NCBI GenBank assembly: GCA_030762935.1
Contig: CM060890.1
Span: forward strand, 153,918,129-153,982,128
Length of the DNA stretch: 64,000 bases
Direction of reading: 5' to 3'
Source: Hymenopus coronatus
Taxonomy: Eukaryota > Arthropoda > Insecta > Mantodea > Hymenopodidae
Shown here in pieces: positions 31,376 through 43,866 of this stretch. The translations under genes were made by a program, and so were the position numbers. Position 1 is the stretch's first letter, and every line of letters starts with the position of its first letter. The notes under the pieces were generated by a model. The model did no database searches. It had not been told where the DNA came from and saw only the letters and a program-made list of their open reading frames with translations.

Positions 31376-32110
31376 AGCATTTTTTTAAAAAGTTCCGTGT
31401 GTGTGTGTGTGTGTGTGGACAGCAAAGCTAAAAAATGAAAAGACTGTTAATTACCAAACTTTGTATTTAGGTTTATTATCTTCCAAGGATGCGACACAAG
31501 AATTTTCAATAAAATCTCCCCATTGCAAACTACCCTTTACATGCAAAATTGCTCGAAAATGTTGTTTTTCTCAAAAATGGCTCTAACGATTTTGATTACA
31601 GTACTGTATATTAAAGGTATTTCCATCACAAATAAAATGTGTATGTTGAAGAGTTTCTGAAGACCCTTATTTTTCTGAGTGTTGCATAACTAGTAAAGCA
31701 TAAGAGACAGACAAAACTTGTACAGCTCATTAAAACACACAATCTATGTTTTGTTGTGGAGTTGAGATATTCCTTATTACTAGTTTCAGTTTTAAACTTA
31801 CCAAACCAATCCCATAGCAACCACATTTTAAAACATTTGACTATCTGTGTATTCTACTTAAGGAAGCAAGTAATAAGACAAGCAGACATGCAGTCCCTGA
31901 TGAAGACCATGGAGTGTGCAATGGTCGAAAGCTTGGATTTTATACACCTGACACGGCTGATCACCCGTGAAGCCATAATGAATAACATTCGCCGTGAAAG
32001 CTTCAAGTCTTATATAAGTAATAAGACCATTTATGTTAATGTTTAGAATAAGCTTTTTAACAATAATTTGTTTTAGAAATGTACAGAAAGTCATGTGAAT
32101 GGAACACCTG
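31376..32110 (-). repeat. AGAAAGT-family repeat, R orientation (copy B), interrupted
   Basis: Counterpart of 1516-2165, with a pure (GT)n at about 31397-31418. It contains the 136-bp insertion 31880-32015 and ends 'acagaaagtcatgtgaatgg'. Confidence 0.75.
31880..32015 (+). mobile_element. 136-bp Penelope-terminal insertion with hammerhead-like core, TSD aagtaataagac
   Basis: Absent from copy A at ~2078. It is flanked by 12-bp direct repeats aagtaataagac (31868-31879 and 32016-32027). It contains CTGATGA (31897-31903), a perfect 6-bp hairpin gaccat/atggtc (31905-31910 with 31921-31926) and GAAA (31927-31930), the exact order and sequence of a hammerhead ribozyme core. The end 'cgccgtgaaagcttc' resembles the PLE-A terminus ('ggccgtgaaagcc', ~10590). 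It has no coding capacity. Confidence 0.7.
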
Positions 32111-32229
32111 GTAGCATTGTCAGTATTGTAACACTTTATTTCCTTCTTTAAGTGACCAGGATAAATGTACATATTATAAAAGTTATATCAGATCAAAGGT
32201 AAAATTATAATTAGCATCTGCTTACAAAT

Positions 32230-32765
32230 TACTGTCTTTTTACACGTACTATGTACATTGTGTATGGAGAAGATATTGTATTTTATGCAAAAATTCAAAA
32301 CTGAGATTTCACTGGAAATACATGTTTTGGGTGCCCCTGAATCCAAAGAAAGCATTTCTGGGAACAGTTGTGTGTGTGTGTGTGCACAGCATAGCTCAAA
32401 AACGAAAAGAACATTAAATACCAAACTTGGTATCTTGCAAGGATGCGACACAAAGATTTCCAAGAAAATCCCCCCAACCCCAACTACCCTTTACATGAAA
32501 CTTTTTTCGAAAATTTTCATTTTCTCAAAAATTACTCTTCATGATTTTGATTAAAAGATCATGTATTAAAGATATTGACAAATAAGACGTATATCTTGAA
32601 TTTTCTGGGAATAACCTCTGAAGTCCATTTTATTCTAGGCGAGTTTTGTATAAATGATGAAGCATAAAAGATAAACAAAAATTTACTGCACAACAAATGT
32701 ATATCTCGTTAAAACATACAATTTTTCATGAAAAAAATTTTGTGGAGTTAACTTTTTCTTTTGCA
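32230..32765 (-). repeat. AGAAAGT-family repeat, R orientation, truncated (copy B)
   Basis: Counterpart of 2300-2815, with a (GT)n tract at about 32370-32384, and ends at the SINE. Confidence 0.7.
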
Positions 32766-32767
32766 GC

Positions 32768-33000
32768 GTAATATCATTTAACGAGGTTGGTCATATAGGA
32801 CGATGAATGAAATTGGTGAAATGGTCCATGGAGCTTAAAGTTACTGAACATTCGTCTTCTCAGGATAAGAGAGAACTGCGAAAAAAAAAACTTATTCAGA
32901 TAAGTCACCCTAAGCGAGATTTGAACTCACAAACTTTTTAATGTGAGGCAGACACATTACCATCACATTTCCCAGTCAGAAAGTCATATGAATGTAATAC
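32768..33000 (-). mobile_element. tRNA-derived SINE (copy B)
   Basis: Counterpart of 2817-3050, with the same truncations. The B-box region has decayed further ('gagatttgaactcac' on the plus strand). Confidence 0.65.
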
Positions 33001-33327
33001 ATCTGAATTTGTTCTAAAAATTGTTTTCTGGGGGGTCAATGATTAGGGCACAAAACATATATTTGCAGTAAATTCTGAGCATCAACTTTTTGGGTAGAAT
33101 GCAATACCTTCTCTACCAAAGATAAGCGGAAGAGAAGTTACAACTGGCATCTGTAATATAATGTGCCAGAATATTGTGTGCCACCTCTCAGCTTTGAACA
33201 TAGATTACTAGATTGTTGACTCCCTAGTGGGGGTAAGGGAACGAATAGGGCACTTTTTAAAACCTTCTGCACGGGTGTTGTTAGAACTAACATAGTGTCG
33301 ATAATATAACCAACTTCTATATCAACC
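33001..33327. other. Family fragment, then start of the B-specific block
   Basis: To about 33202 this matches 3050-3244. From 33203 the sequence ('tagattactagattgttgac') has no counterpart in A. The 13-bp sequence ttctatatcaacc at 33315-33327 is the left target duplication of the PLE dimer. Confidence 0.6.
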
Positions 33328-33498
33328 AAATATTAATATAAAAATAATAGTTGCAACCAGTCTTCACTTATCTTTTGGAATCCTTGCCTGGACTAGTTTC
33401 GCAACGATTTCATTGCATTATCAACATATCCTTTTGGTCTCTTTTTTGATGTTGTTTATTTACACTGTTATGGTTACTGCTACTAGGTGGATTGTGTA

Positions 33499-35438
33499 CT
33501 AATGCATTGCTGGAATCAAAACAAATTTGGTAAGAGTGTCAATTGGAGGTATATCAAAATTCATTGCATGATTTCTATACTTTAATATAAATATCTTCTC
33601 CCAAACCATTAAATCTATGGGCCCATTTAAGTGTTTTAATAATTTAACATCTGGATTTATTTCATGATTAAATTTCCAAAAATGTTCTGCTACAGCTGAT
33701 TTATCAATTTGTTTGTATTTAATATTCCTAAAGTGTTCTTTTACTCTGGTTTCCAAATGACGTTTAGTCTTACCAATATAAACAAGGTCACAATTTAAAC
33801 AGTTTAATTGATATATGCCAGATTTTTTATTTTTTGAAATTTCATCCTTTTTAGAAAAGCCTAACAAATTTTTTATACTATATTTATTTTGAGGAACCAA
33901 TATTATGCCATGCTCTTTGAAAATATTTGTGAATTTTTTATTTGCCCAAGAGTGATAAGTAAATTTTTTAAAAATGTAATTATCTTTTATTTTCTTAAGC
34001 GTAGAAATATCTTTAATAGCTTTTTGATATTTAAACTTCTCAATTTTTTTTATTTATAAAATCAGTATTAAAACCATTAATTAAAGCAGTGTTAATAATG
34101 TGTTTATATTCTTTATAGAATTCATCTTTATTAAGGGGTAAATTAATTAACCTATAAATTAAACTATTAAAAACAGCAAATTTATGTGAAAAAGGGTTAA
34201 AGCCATTATTTTTTATATAATTATCAGTGTGGGTTTGCTTTCTGTATATTCCAAAATTGAATTTATTGTCTTTTTTTATTATTTTTAAATCCAGGAAAGG
34301 GAGATAACCATCACTTTCAGTTTCTAATGTGAATTTTATAGCCTTATCTTGTAAATTTAAAAGTTTTAAAGCATCATTTACATGTTTATCAGGAACAATA
34401 GCAAATATATCATCTACATATCTAGACCAAGTTTTAAAAATTAGAGGGAATGCTTTAGTGACCTGTATTTCAAAATAGCTCATGAAAAGATCAGCAAGAA
34501 AAGGTGAAAGTGGACTACCATTGCTAAACCAGAAGTTTGTTGATAGAATTTGTCATTAAAGCTGAAAAAATTTTGATCCAAACAAAGATTAGTAAGGATA
34601 ACAAAATCATTTATTAAATTTTCATTCAGTTCTATAGAACTTAACCATTTTTTTTTAAAAATGTCAAAAGTTTTTCTCTAGGAATACTTGGAAACAAAGC
34701 AGTTACATCAAAAGAAACAAGTTTATCATTAGTAGACAATGTAATATTGCTGATTCTTTCAACTAGCTCAAAAGAATTTTTAATACTTAAACTCTCAAAT
34801 TTTTCAAAATTAGTGAATTTTTTATTTAACCATTTAGCTAGGCTGTAAGTAGGTGAATTTATGCAATTTACAATAGCTCTCATTTTATTTCCAGGTTTAT
34901 GAATTTTGGGAAGAGCATATATTCTGGGTAAAATTGGATTACTGATTTTTATAATTTGCTTTTCTTTATTTGTAATACTTTTAATTTCATTAAGGGTCTT
35001 ATTATAAATTGAAATGCAGGATTTTAAAGGGTTAATATCAATGCTTTTGTAATCTTCACCTTGAAGTAAGAGTTCCATTCTGTTAATGTAATCAATTTTA
35101 TTTAAAATTACAATGCTGTTACCTTTATCAGCTTTAGTATAGATTACATCTTTTTCTTTTAATGATTTAATAATTTGTTTATTGTGATTTACTTTAGGGT
35201 GATTTTTATTCAAATTCTGTAATATTTTACTACATTTTTCTTTAACCAATAATTTATTATTTTCATTTAAATCCTGACTAGCAATTTCTATATCTGCTAC
35301 ATAATCATCTATATTTTTTGAAAAATCTACACAGGTTTTTAAACCTTTATTCAAAAAATTAATTTCCTTCTCATTGAAATTACAATTTGAAAGGTTAATT
35401 ACATTATCTTTAGGGTTATTCCCTTTAGTTGGTTTCAA
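33499..35438 (-). pseudogene. PLE-B reverse transcriptase / GIY-YIG, minus arm
   Basis: Reading on the minus strand from 35438: an N-terminal region with ADIEIASQDLNENNKLLV, then YTKADKGNSIVILNKIDY, RIYALPKIHKPGNKMRAIV, SPTYSLAKWLN and KLVSFDVTALFPSIPREKLL (catalytic Asp present). A T9 tract near 34650 (seven needed) shifts the frame. A one-base deletion in 'gcaatggtagt' breaks AMGSPLSP. The next frame (34483-34040) gives TWSRYVDDIFAIV and YRKQTHTDNYI. After another shift near 34050 the last frame (33900-33499) is the GIY-YIG nuclease: SGIYQLNCLNCDLVYIGKTK, LETRVKEHFRNIKYKQ, DKSAVAEHFWKFNHE and VWEKIFILKYRNHAMN. Motifs are complete but the gene is dead. It extends ~180 bp further towards the 5' end than the plus arm. 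Confidence 0.9.
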
Positions 35439-35445
35439 TTTATTT

Positions 35446-37207
35446 AATAATAAATTATTGGTTAAAGAAAAATGTAGTAAAATATTACAGAATTTGAATA
35501 AAAATCACCCTAAAGTAAATCACCATAAACAAATTATTAAATCATTAAAAGAAAAAGATGTAATCTATACTAAAGCTGATAAAGGTAACAGCATTGTAAT
35601 TTTAAATAAAATTGATTACATTAACAGAATGGAACTCTTACTTCAAGGTGAAGATTACAAAAGCATTGATATTAACCCTTTAAAATCCTGCATTTCAATT
35701 TATAATAAGACCCTTAATGAAATTAAAAGTATTACAAATAAAGAAAAGCAAATTATAAAAATCAGTAATCCAATTTTACCCAGAATATATGCTCTTCCCA
35801 AAATTCATAAACCTGGAAATAAAATGAGAGCTATTGTAAATTGCATAAATTCACCTACTTACAGCCTAGCTAAATGGTTAAATAAAAAATTCACTAATTT
35901 TGAAAAATTTGAGAGTTTAAGTATTAAAAATTCTTTTGAGCTAGTTGAAAGGATCAGCAATATTACATTGTCTACTAATGATAAACTTGTTTCTTTTGAT
36001 GTAACTGCTTTGTTTCCAAGTATTCCTAGAGAAAAACTTTTGACATTTTTAAAAAAAATGGTTAAGTTCTATAGAACTGAATGAAAATTTAATAAATGAT
36101 TTTGTTATCCTTACTAATCTTTGTTTGGATCAAAATTTTTTCAGCTTTAATGACAAATTCTATCAACAAACTTCTGGTTTAGCAATGGTAGTCCACTTTC
36201 ACCTTTTCTTGCTGATCTTTTCATGAGCTATTTTGAAATACAGGTCACTAAAGCATTCCCTCTAATTTTTAAAACTTGGTCTAGATATGTAGATGATATA
36301 TTTGCTATTGTTCCTGATAAACATGTAAATGATGCTTTAAAACTTTTAAATTTACAAGATAAGGCTATAAAATTCACATTAGAAACTGAAAGTGATGGTT
36401 ATCTCCCTTTCCTGGATTTAAAAATAATAAAAAAAGACAATAAATTCAATTTTGGAATATACAGAAAGCAAACCCACACTGATTATTATATAAAAAATAA
36501 TGGCTTTAACCCTTTTTCACATAAATGTGCTGTTTTTAATAGTTTAATTTATAAGTTAATTAATTTACCCCTTAATAAAGATGAATTCTATAAAGAATAT
36601 AAACACATTATTAACACTGCTTTAATTAATGGTTTTAATACTGATTTTATAAATAAAAAAAATTGAGAAGTTTAAATATCAAAAAGCTATTAAAGATATT
36701 TCTACGCTTAAGAAAATAAAAGATAATTACATTTTTAAAAAATTTACTTATCACCCTTGGGCAAATAAAAAATTCACAAATATTTTCAAAGAGCATGGCA
36801 TAATATTGGTTCCTCAAAATAAATATAGTATAAAAAATTTGTTAGGCTTTTCTAAAAAGGATGAAATTTCAAAAAATAAAAAATCTGGCATTTATCAATT
36901 AAACTGTTTAAATTGTGACCTTGTTTATATTGGTAAGACTAAACGTCATTTGGAAACCAGAGTAAAAGAACACTTTAGGAATATTAAATACAAACAAATT
37001 GATAAATCAGCTGTAGCAGAACATTTTTGGAAATTTAATCATGAAATAAATCCAGATGTTAAATTATTAAAACACTTAAATGGGCCCATAGATTTAATGG
37101 TTTGGGAGAAGATATTTATATTAAAGTATAGGAATCATGCAATGAATTTTGATATACCTCCAATTGACACTCTTACCAAATTTGTTTTGATTCCAGCAAT
37201 GCATTAG
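35446..37207 (+). pseudogene. PLE-B reverse transcriptase / GIY-YIG, plus arm
   Basis: Mirror copy starting at NNKLLVKEKCSKILQNLNKN, so more strongly 5'-truncated. The same motifs follow: ALPKIHKPGNKMRAIV, SFDVTALFPSIP, RYVDDIFAIV, SGIYQLNCLNCDLVYIG and MVWEKIFILKYRNHAMN, ending TLTKFVLIPAMH at 37207. The A8 tract at 36051-36058 carries one extra base here versus two in the other arm. The AMGSP deletion (near 36190) and the A8 tract after FINKK (near 36655) are common to both arms. Protein differences are few (for example DYYI versus DNYI, SHKC versus SHKF). Confidence 0.9.
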
Positions 37208-37421
37208 TACACAATCCACCTAGTAGCAGTAACCATAACAGTGTAAATAAACAACATCAAAACAGAGACCAAAAGGATATGTTGATAATGCAATGAAATC
37301 GTTGCGAAACTAGTCCAGGCAAGGATTCCAAAAGATAAGTGAAGATTGGTTGCAACTATTATTTTTATATTAATATATGTGTTATTCTTCACTGTTACTA
37401 GCTTCTTTTTACATTTAAAAA
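37208..37421 (+). other. PLE-B 3' terminal region with degenerate hammerhead-like core
   Basis: Contains TTGATAA (37282-37288), hairpin gcaa/ttgc (37290-37293 with 37302-37305) and GAAAC (37306-37310). The arrangement is that of the other PLE termini but two positions of the CTGANGA heptamer are changed. The mirror copy lies at about 33393-33430. Confidence 0.5.
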
Positions 37422-37434
37422 TTCTATATCAACC

Positions 37435-40143
37435 GTTTATGCAGTTCTGTACCCTCCCTTCCCTCGCATATTCAACGCAGGAATTATCTACCGAATTTCT
37501 TTCGAAGCCCCATCTCATGCACCAATGAATTGTTACCGAACATTTCCAAATAGCTGAGTTAACATTTCTATGTGAGAAATTGAAGAGTGCGGTAAATTAT
37601 TCATTGTGCCCGAGATGTGACTTAGTTCAGTAGCTAATTCCTGAAAAGAAAATGATCAGCAAGAAGAAACCCACGTTTAACTGAACTTTTTTCTGTTGTA
37701 TACAACAAATTAGATTTTTTTTTATATAATCAGATGAGAAGCACAGTATTTATATGAAATTGGGATTGTGCAGAAATACATGTTTCATCCTTTCATTGAG
37801 TAGAATTAAAATCCTGTTTGATATATTAGCACATCAATTATAATTTCACATTGAATTAATGCATTCTGTAAAGGGAGTAAAACTGGAAGGGATGCCAACA
37901 AGGTTAAATGTAATGCAATTTTTTGTACATAGCAAGTTAATAATAATATTGGAAAATTACATTAAAAGCTAGAGTAAAAAACAGCATAGATGCACACATA
38001 AAAATTCTAAATGAAGATAGGATAACAACTATGTACAAAAAAACAGCACTACCTGTTTCAAGAAGAAAACAAAAGTGATATGTTAATGCTTGTATTAATG
38101 AATTAAGTTTTGAATAAGCATCAGCTGCATTTCAATGTATGAACATATACATTTTTTGCATAAGATTACAGAAGTTCTTCAGAGAGGGACCTCAAATTTG
38201 AAACTCTCTCCTGTAGTATTATCGTTTTAGCAGCACCTTTAACATTTATACATGAGACAATGTCAGCAACCAGTGGTATAACTTTTATCAATCATACTAT
38301 TTTGCATTCTTGTAATAACTTTGGTTAAAATGTGTATCCTTCACAAATACAGAAAAAGCAAATTATTACAATTAGAATAACATATACTGCACAATGAAAA
38401 TAAGAAAGTAGTAAAATGCACCATTTGTTTAAAATCTACTTGTCTTTACAACACAAAGAATACTAGACTTCAGTTTCTGAGACCAAATATCTTGCTTGCA
38501 TGGTAATCAACACTGACAAAGAAAACATGTAGTTTTAGAAACAAAATTTAAAACTCCAATATATCTGGTTGTATGACAAATTTCCATATGCTTGGTATTC
38601 TGTCTGTCAAGTGAAGCATTTTTTTGAGTACATATCCCAATTTATATTGGTAACAGTTGAAACAATGCACTATATGCTGCTTCAGCTCTTTGCTTAGCAT
38701 ATATTTCTCAGGCTGCAGGACTCGACAGAGTGTGTGCCAATTTAGCAACCGAGGGAACGATTACACTCTCAAAGTGAGAATATTGCACATTTCATTTATG
38801 CCAAGAGTGGGAGATGTGCAATTGCATTTAAGGATTTTCAACTGCAAAAGTTACATTTTAATGCACATAACTCCTGTGGAACAAATTCTGGCATAAAATA
38901 AAGCTGATATGACTCTTAAAGTCTGTAACATTAGAAAACTGAAGATTATTATTATTCAATAGGACTGGCAAACAATGAAAAGGAGTACAAACAAACCACA
39001 CTAAAATATCAGTGCCCATATCTTCCCTTCATATAAATTGTCTTTATATGAATTGGATGAATGCAATTGCAAATAAAACAGAAAAATGCCCATTCCACAC
39101 AATAATACAGGAGTTGAACATTAAGGTAATAACAATGAGTCGCAAAGGCCTTGGCTATTGAAGCACTGAGCTGACATCATTGTAATAATTTATGTTCAAT
39201 TATGTTATAATTATGTTTAGAAGCCATATGCAACAATAGCTGTTTGTATAATTTGTGTAGTTTCATCTCAGAATACATATAAAAGATTGTGTTAAATTAA
39301 TTAATCAAAAAATAATTTCTGCTCATAATATCAGGGCAAAAATGGAGTAGAAACTCCTCGATTTTGAAAATGTTTAATTCCATACTACTAATTAATTTGC
39401 ATTTATAATAGCTGTGAAGTAAAACCAACAATTCCTTGTTTTACATTTATAAACAATTACTTAAAATTGTGCAGTGTTTACAAACTTAAATCACACAGAC
39501 GTTCTGCATAGAACAATTACTAATTTTACTGTGATATATTCATAGATATACCAAAGGATTCTTTAAGCAGTTTATTTCAGATTGTTATATTTATGTCATT
39601 GATACATAAGTTTGGCCTAGTTAGTGCAAATTTTGCATTTTGTTTGGCTATTTTGAAGATGGCTAAAAATTCTAAGCATCCTGGACTTTTGTTTTTAAAA
39701 ATGACAAGAATCAAGTTTATATTAAGAAGGAAGATGTCACACTCGAGTTTTAGGTCATACCTGCTGCTGACACTGTAATATTTAAAATGAAAGTAACAAT
39801 ACACATAATAATAAAAATAATACAAGCATATACAAATCTAATATATCTAATATTATTAACTATTATGTGAGTTTACTAACACATGTGTAACTTTTCCCTT
39901 TTCAGTTCCAGAAACCACATAATATTTTTGAAGTTCCGTATTTGTGCCATATCTGTTGTATAATGATAAAAGCACAAAACAGGTAGAAATGGAATTTATG
40001 TATTTTCAGCAATATTTTTATGAGAATAAATCAAAGGCTGTGACATTCTTTATCATTGCTACAGAGGTATTTAGACATGAAGGTAAAAAAAAAAATAAAT
40101 AAATAAATAAATAAAAAAAAGTTACAAAACATGTGTCACTGTA
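37435..40143. other. B-specific unique AT-rich DNA
   Basis: No homology to other parts of the window that I can see and no convincing coding frame. The longest plus and minus frames are under 85 codons with no family resemblance. A T-rich tract and an (aaat)n-like run at about 40089-40127 are the only simple repeats. It may be intergenic sequence from which copy A has lost 10.7 kb. Confidence 0.4.
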
Positions 40144-41990
40144 TGATAAAGCAAACTTTGTAACAAATCATTTCCAAGCAACTTACCCCAAGGTACTATT
40201 TAGCTAGCCAGATTATTACAAAGCATTTGTCACTGACTGATAAAGCAAACCTTGCAACAATTCATTTCCAAGCTACTCGCCCAAAAGTAATAATTAGTTT
40301 GCCACATTATTACAAACATAAAAATTCATTTCCAAGCAACTCGCCCAAAAGTAATAATTAATTTGCCACATTATTACAAACATAATAACTCATTTCCAAA
40401 CAACTCGCCCAAAAGTAATAATTAGTTTGCCACATTATTACAAACATAAAAATTCATTTCCAAGCAACTCGCCCAAAAGTAATAATTAGTTTGCCACATT
40501 ATTACAAACATAAAAACTCATTTCCAAGCAACTCGCCCAAAAGTAATAATTAGTTTGCCACATTATTACAAACATAAAAATTCATTTCCAAGCAACTCGC
40601 CCAAAAGTAATAATTAGTTTGCCACATTATTACAAACATAAAAACTCATTTCCAAGCAACTCGCCCAAAAGTAATAATTAGTTTGCCACATTATTACAAA
40701 CATAAAAATTCATTTCCAAGCAACTCGCCCAAAAGTAATAATTAGTTTGCCACATTATTACAAACATAAAAACTCATTTCCAAGCAACTCGCCCAAAAGT
40801 AATAATTAGTTTGCCACATTATTACAAACATAAAAACTCATTTCCAAGCAACTCGCCCAAAAATAATAATTAGTTTGCCACATTATTACAAACATAAAAA
40901 TTCATTTCCAAGCAACTCGCCCAAAAGTAATAATTAGTTTGCCACATTATTACAAACATAAAAACTCATTTCCAAGCAACTCGCCCAACAATAATAATTA
41001 GTTTGCCACATTATTACAAACATAAAAATTCATTTCCAAGCAACTCGCCCAAAAGTAATAATTAGTTTACCACATTACAAACATAAAAACTCATTTCCAA
41101 GTAACTCGCCCAACAATAATAATTAGTTTGCAACATTATCACAAACATAAAAATTCATATCCGAGCAACTCCCCCCATGTTATTAATTAGTTTGCCACAT
41201 TGTTACAAACATAAAAATTCATATCCAAACAACTTGCCCAAAAGTATTAATTAGTTTGTCACATTATTACAAACATAAAAATTCATATCCAAACAACTTG
41301 CCCAAAAGTATTAATTAGTTTGTCACATTATTACAAACATAAAAATTCATATCCAAGCAACTCGCCCAAAAGTATTAATTAGTTTGCCACATTATTACAG
41401 ACATAAAAATTCATATCCGAGCAACTCGCCCCATGGCATTAATTAGTTTGTCACATTATTACAAACATAAAAATTCATATCCAAACAACTTGCCCAAAAG
41501 TATTAATTAGTTTGTCAAATTATTACAAACATAAAAATTCATATCCAAACAGCTTGCCCAAAAGTATTAATTAGTTTGTCACATTATTACAAGCATAAAA
41601 ATTCATATCCGAGCAACCCACCCAAAAGTATTAACTAGTTTGCCACATTATTACAAACATAAAAATTCATATCCGAGCAACTCGCACATGGCATTAATTA
41701 GTTTGTCACATTATTACAAACATAAAACTTCATATCCAAACAACTCGCCCAAAAGTATTAATTAGTTTGCCACATTATTACAAACATAAAAATTCATATC
41801 CGAGCAACTCGCCCAAAAGTATTAATTAGTTTGTCACATTATTACAAACATAAAACTTCATATCCAAACAACTCGCCCAAAAGTATTAATTAGCTTGCCA
41901 CATTATTACAAACATTTGTCACTGCATGATAAAGGAAAAAAGTTGTAAAAATTCATAACCAAATAACTCACCCTAAGGTATTTATTTAGA
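40144..41990 (+). repeat. Satellite array, 64-bp monomer, about 28 copies
   Basis: The 64-bp unit reads approximately 'cattattacaaacataaaaa', 'ttcatttccaagcaactcgc', 'ccaaaagtaataattagttt', 'gcca'. In the left half, units alternate between 'aaaattcatttcc' and 'aaaactcatttcc', giving a 128-bp higher-order unit. From about 41150 the units change to 'ttcatatccaaacaacttgc' with 'gtattaatt'. The two leftmost units (about 40144-40320) and the last (about 41885-41990) are longer (~95 bp), with an extra 'ttgtcactgcatgataaagc' segment absent from the internal monomers. No transcription signal was seen. Confidence 0.95.
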
Positions 41991-43603
41991 TAACAAGATT
42001 ATTATTGGGCAGACATGGTGCCTGTGACATGATACAGCTAAATTTATTTGCCAATTCTTATATTACATTAGAAACAAAGCAATGCCATTGAAATGAAAAC
42101 AATTTAAAAATAATTAATTCAAGTGAGTTTACCAACATTTCCACCACACTTAACGTATATATCTGCCAATAATATAGAATGCATTTTCCCTCTGTTTCAT
42201 TAATGTTATTTGCCAAAAAAAATTAAGGAAACAAATCAAATGATCATACCTTAACAATTCACCTCACTTATTCTTTATTAAAGTTTTTCCAATGTATATA
42301 ACGCATGCTGAAGCAAAGCAAACAACACAAAGTAGTCTTTCTGAAACTTTGTGGTTTACAGATTGATACCCAAAATGTGTGCAGCCCAATTAAAACAGCC
42401 CAGACTGATGGTTTTTAAGTGTGTTTAAAAGCAATTTCAAATTATAAATTTACTGCATGTAAAAGAACTTCTCATGATGAAATTCTGGCACACAGGTAGT
42501 ACTGGTATCCTGGCAATTGATGCATCATTGACAAAAGACTGTTTAAAAACATTATTTTTGTCAAATGTATTTAGGCTACCCTGAAACAAATGACAGAAAA
42601 CTGTGCAAGTATATGTTTATATATCATTCATCAGCATTTCATAATATGATTTAGATTGTTTAATGCAAGAAAAGCATTGTAAACGGAAACAATACTGTGC
42701 ATTTAATGTAAATGTATATAAGCTTGTACTGAAATGCCAACACACATTTAATTACAAGATGGCTGGAGTAAACAATGAATTAGTCATAAGAGTCTGCAAT
42801 GCAGTGTGTGGTTAGTATAAGTTATATAACGAGTGTCAAGTAAACACTCCAGGAAAAAGGGGCAAAGTTGGTGGGTATGGTTAAGATAAAAATATTGCTT
42901 CACATCTGACATTGTTTAAGATATATATTTAAAGTGTAGACAATAATTTTGTAGATTACTTTTCTGCGTGAGAGAATATGAAACAGTTATTTAAGTGTCT
43001 TTTCACAAAGTTATTACAATCAAGCGGCAGCATTTTTCAGGTTAGGTAATGACTGATTTTTATTCCTGTGTTGTGCAAGCTTACCTTTCAGTATAATTCG
43101 GGAAACGAAACACTCTAATTTCCTTAATCCACCCTGTAGCAGCACAACCTCAAACGGCAATATTTTCTTTCAGAAGACTTTGTGCATTTAGCAGTTATGA
43201 AATTACGGGCACATTAAATTTTTTCAAATTCAAAGCATGTCATCAAGAGATGGCCAACATTATACTAGGAAGCAGACTGCCACTATGGGCTATTGTTTCA
43301 CAGTCCTGTTACGTAAACTGTGAATAAACGGAATTAATTGATGCTAAGTCATATCTTTATAATTTTATTTCAGAATTTTCCTTTAACAGTCCACACTAAA
43401 ATGTATCTATATTAATTGGTACCACTAAAACAATTTAGACTTCCGCTGAACTCTGGTAGCAAGAGACATCTATTGACAGCAGTGCAAGATAATTTTGGTG
43501 TGCAGCGCTGGAAATGTCACCTTTCGATACCATTTTTTGTGGAACCTTGACATGGCACCGGTAGTTACCATTACAAATACAAGAAATTAAAATGAAAATT
43601 TTT
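41991..43603. other. B-specific unique AT-rich DNA
   Basis: Continues the A-absent block after the satellite. No reading frame, RNA gene or recognised repeat until the SINE tail at 43604. Confidence 0.4.
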
Positions 43604-43866
43604 ATTATTTATTTATTTATTTTTTTTTAGTAGTTTAAGGTCCTTTAACTTGCTTTGGTCATATCAGACGATGAATGCAATTGATGATATGACGCTCAAA
43701 TGATCTCGGGGTCCATGGAGCTTAAAGTTACTCGACATTCGTCTTCTCAGGATAAGGGAAAACCCCGAAAAAAACCTTACCCGGGTAACTAACCCTAATC
43801 GAGATTCGGACTCGCGACCTTTAGACCACGAGGCAGACATGCTACCACCACGCTACCCAGGCGGGC
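43604..43866 (-). mobile_element. tRNA-derived SINE, best-preserved copy
   Basis: On the minus strand: head 'gcccgcctgggtagcgtggt' with A-box-like 'tagcgtggtggtagcatg', T-arm GCGAG/TCCGAAT/CTCGA, then 'gttacccgggtaag', 'cttatcctgagaagacgaat', 'gagtaactttaagctccatg', 'gaccccgagatcatttgagc', 'gtctgatatgacc' and an (aaat)n-type tail at 43604-43630. Length is about 260 bp. It abuts the right edge of the block missing from copy A. Confidence 0.8.

Larger units (their letters stand above)
33328..37421. mobile_element. Head-to-head inverted dimer of a second Penelope-like element (PLE-B), TSD ttctatatcaacc
   Basis: Two near-identical 5'-truncated copies are joined at their 5' ends: a minus-strand arm (33328 to about 35445) and a plus-strand arm (about 35446-37421). 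A single 13-bp direct repeat ttctatatcaacc flanks the whole (33315-33327 and 37422-37434), so the dimer appears to have integrated as one unit. The right arm has ~45 bp more at its 3' end than the left. Both arms share two disabling lesions, a missing G in the AMGSP codons and an extra A after FINKK, so both derive from the same defective template. Confidence 0.88.

Noticed and set aside
40144..41990. CRISPR-like array of regular repeats
   Set aside because: The units are contiguous 64-bp monomers with no variable spacers and the sequence is eukaryotic; this is a satellite.
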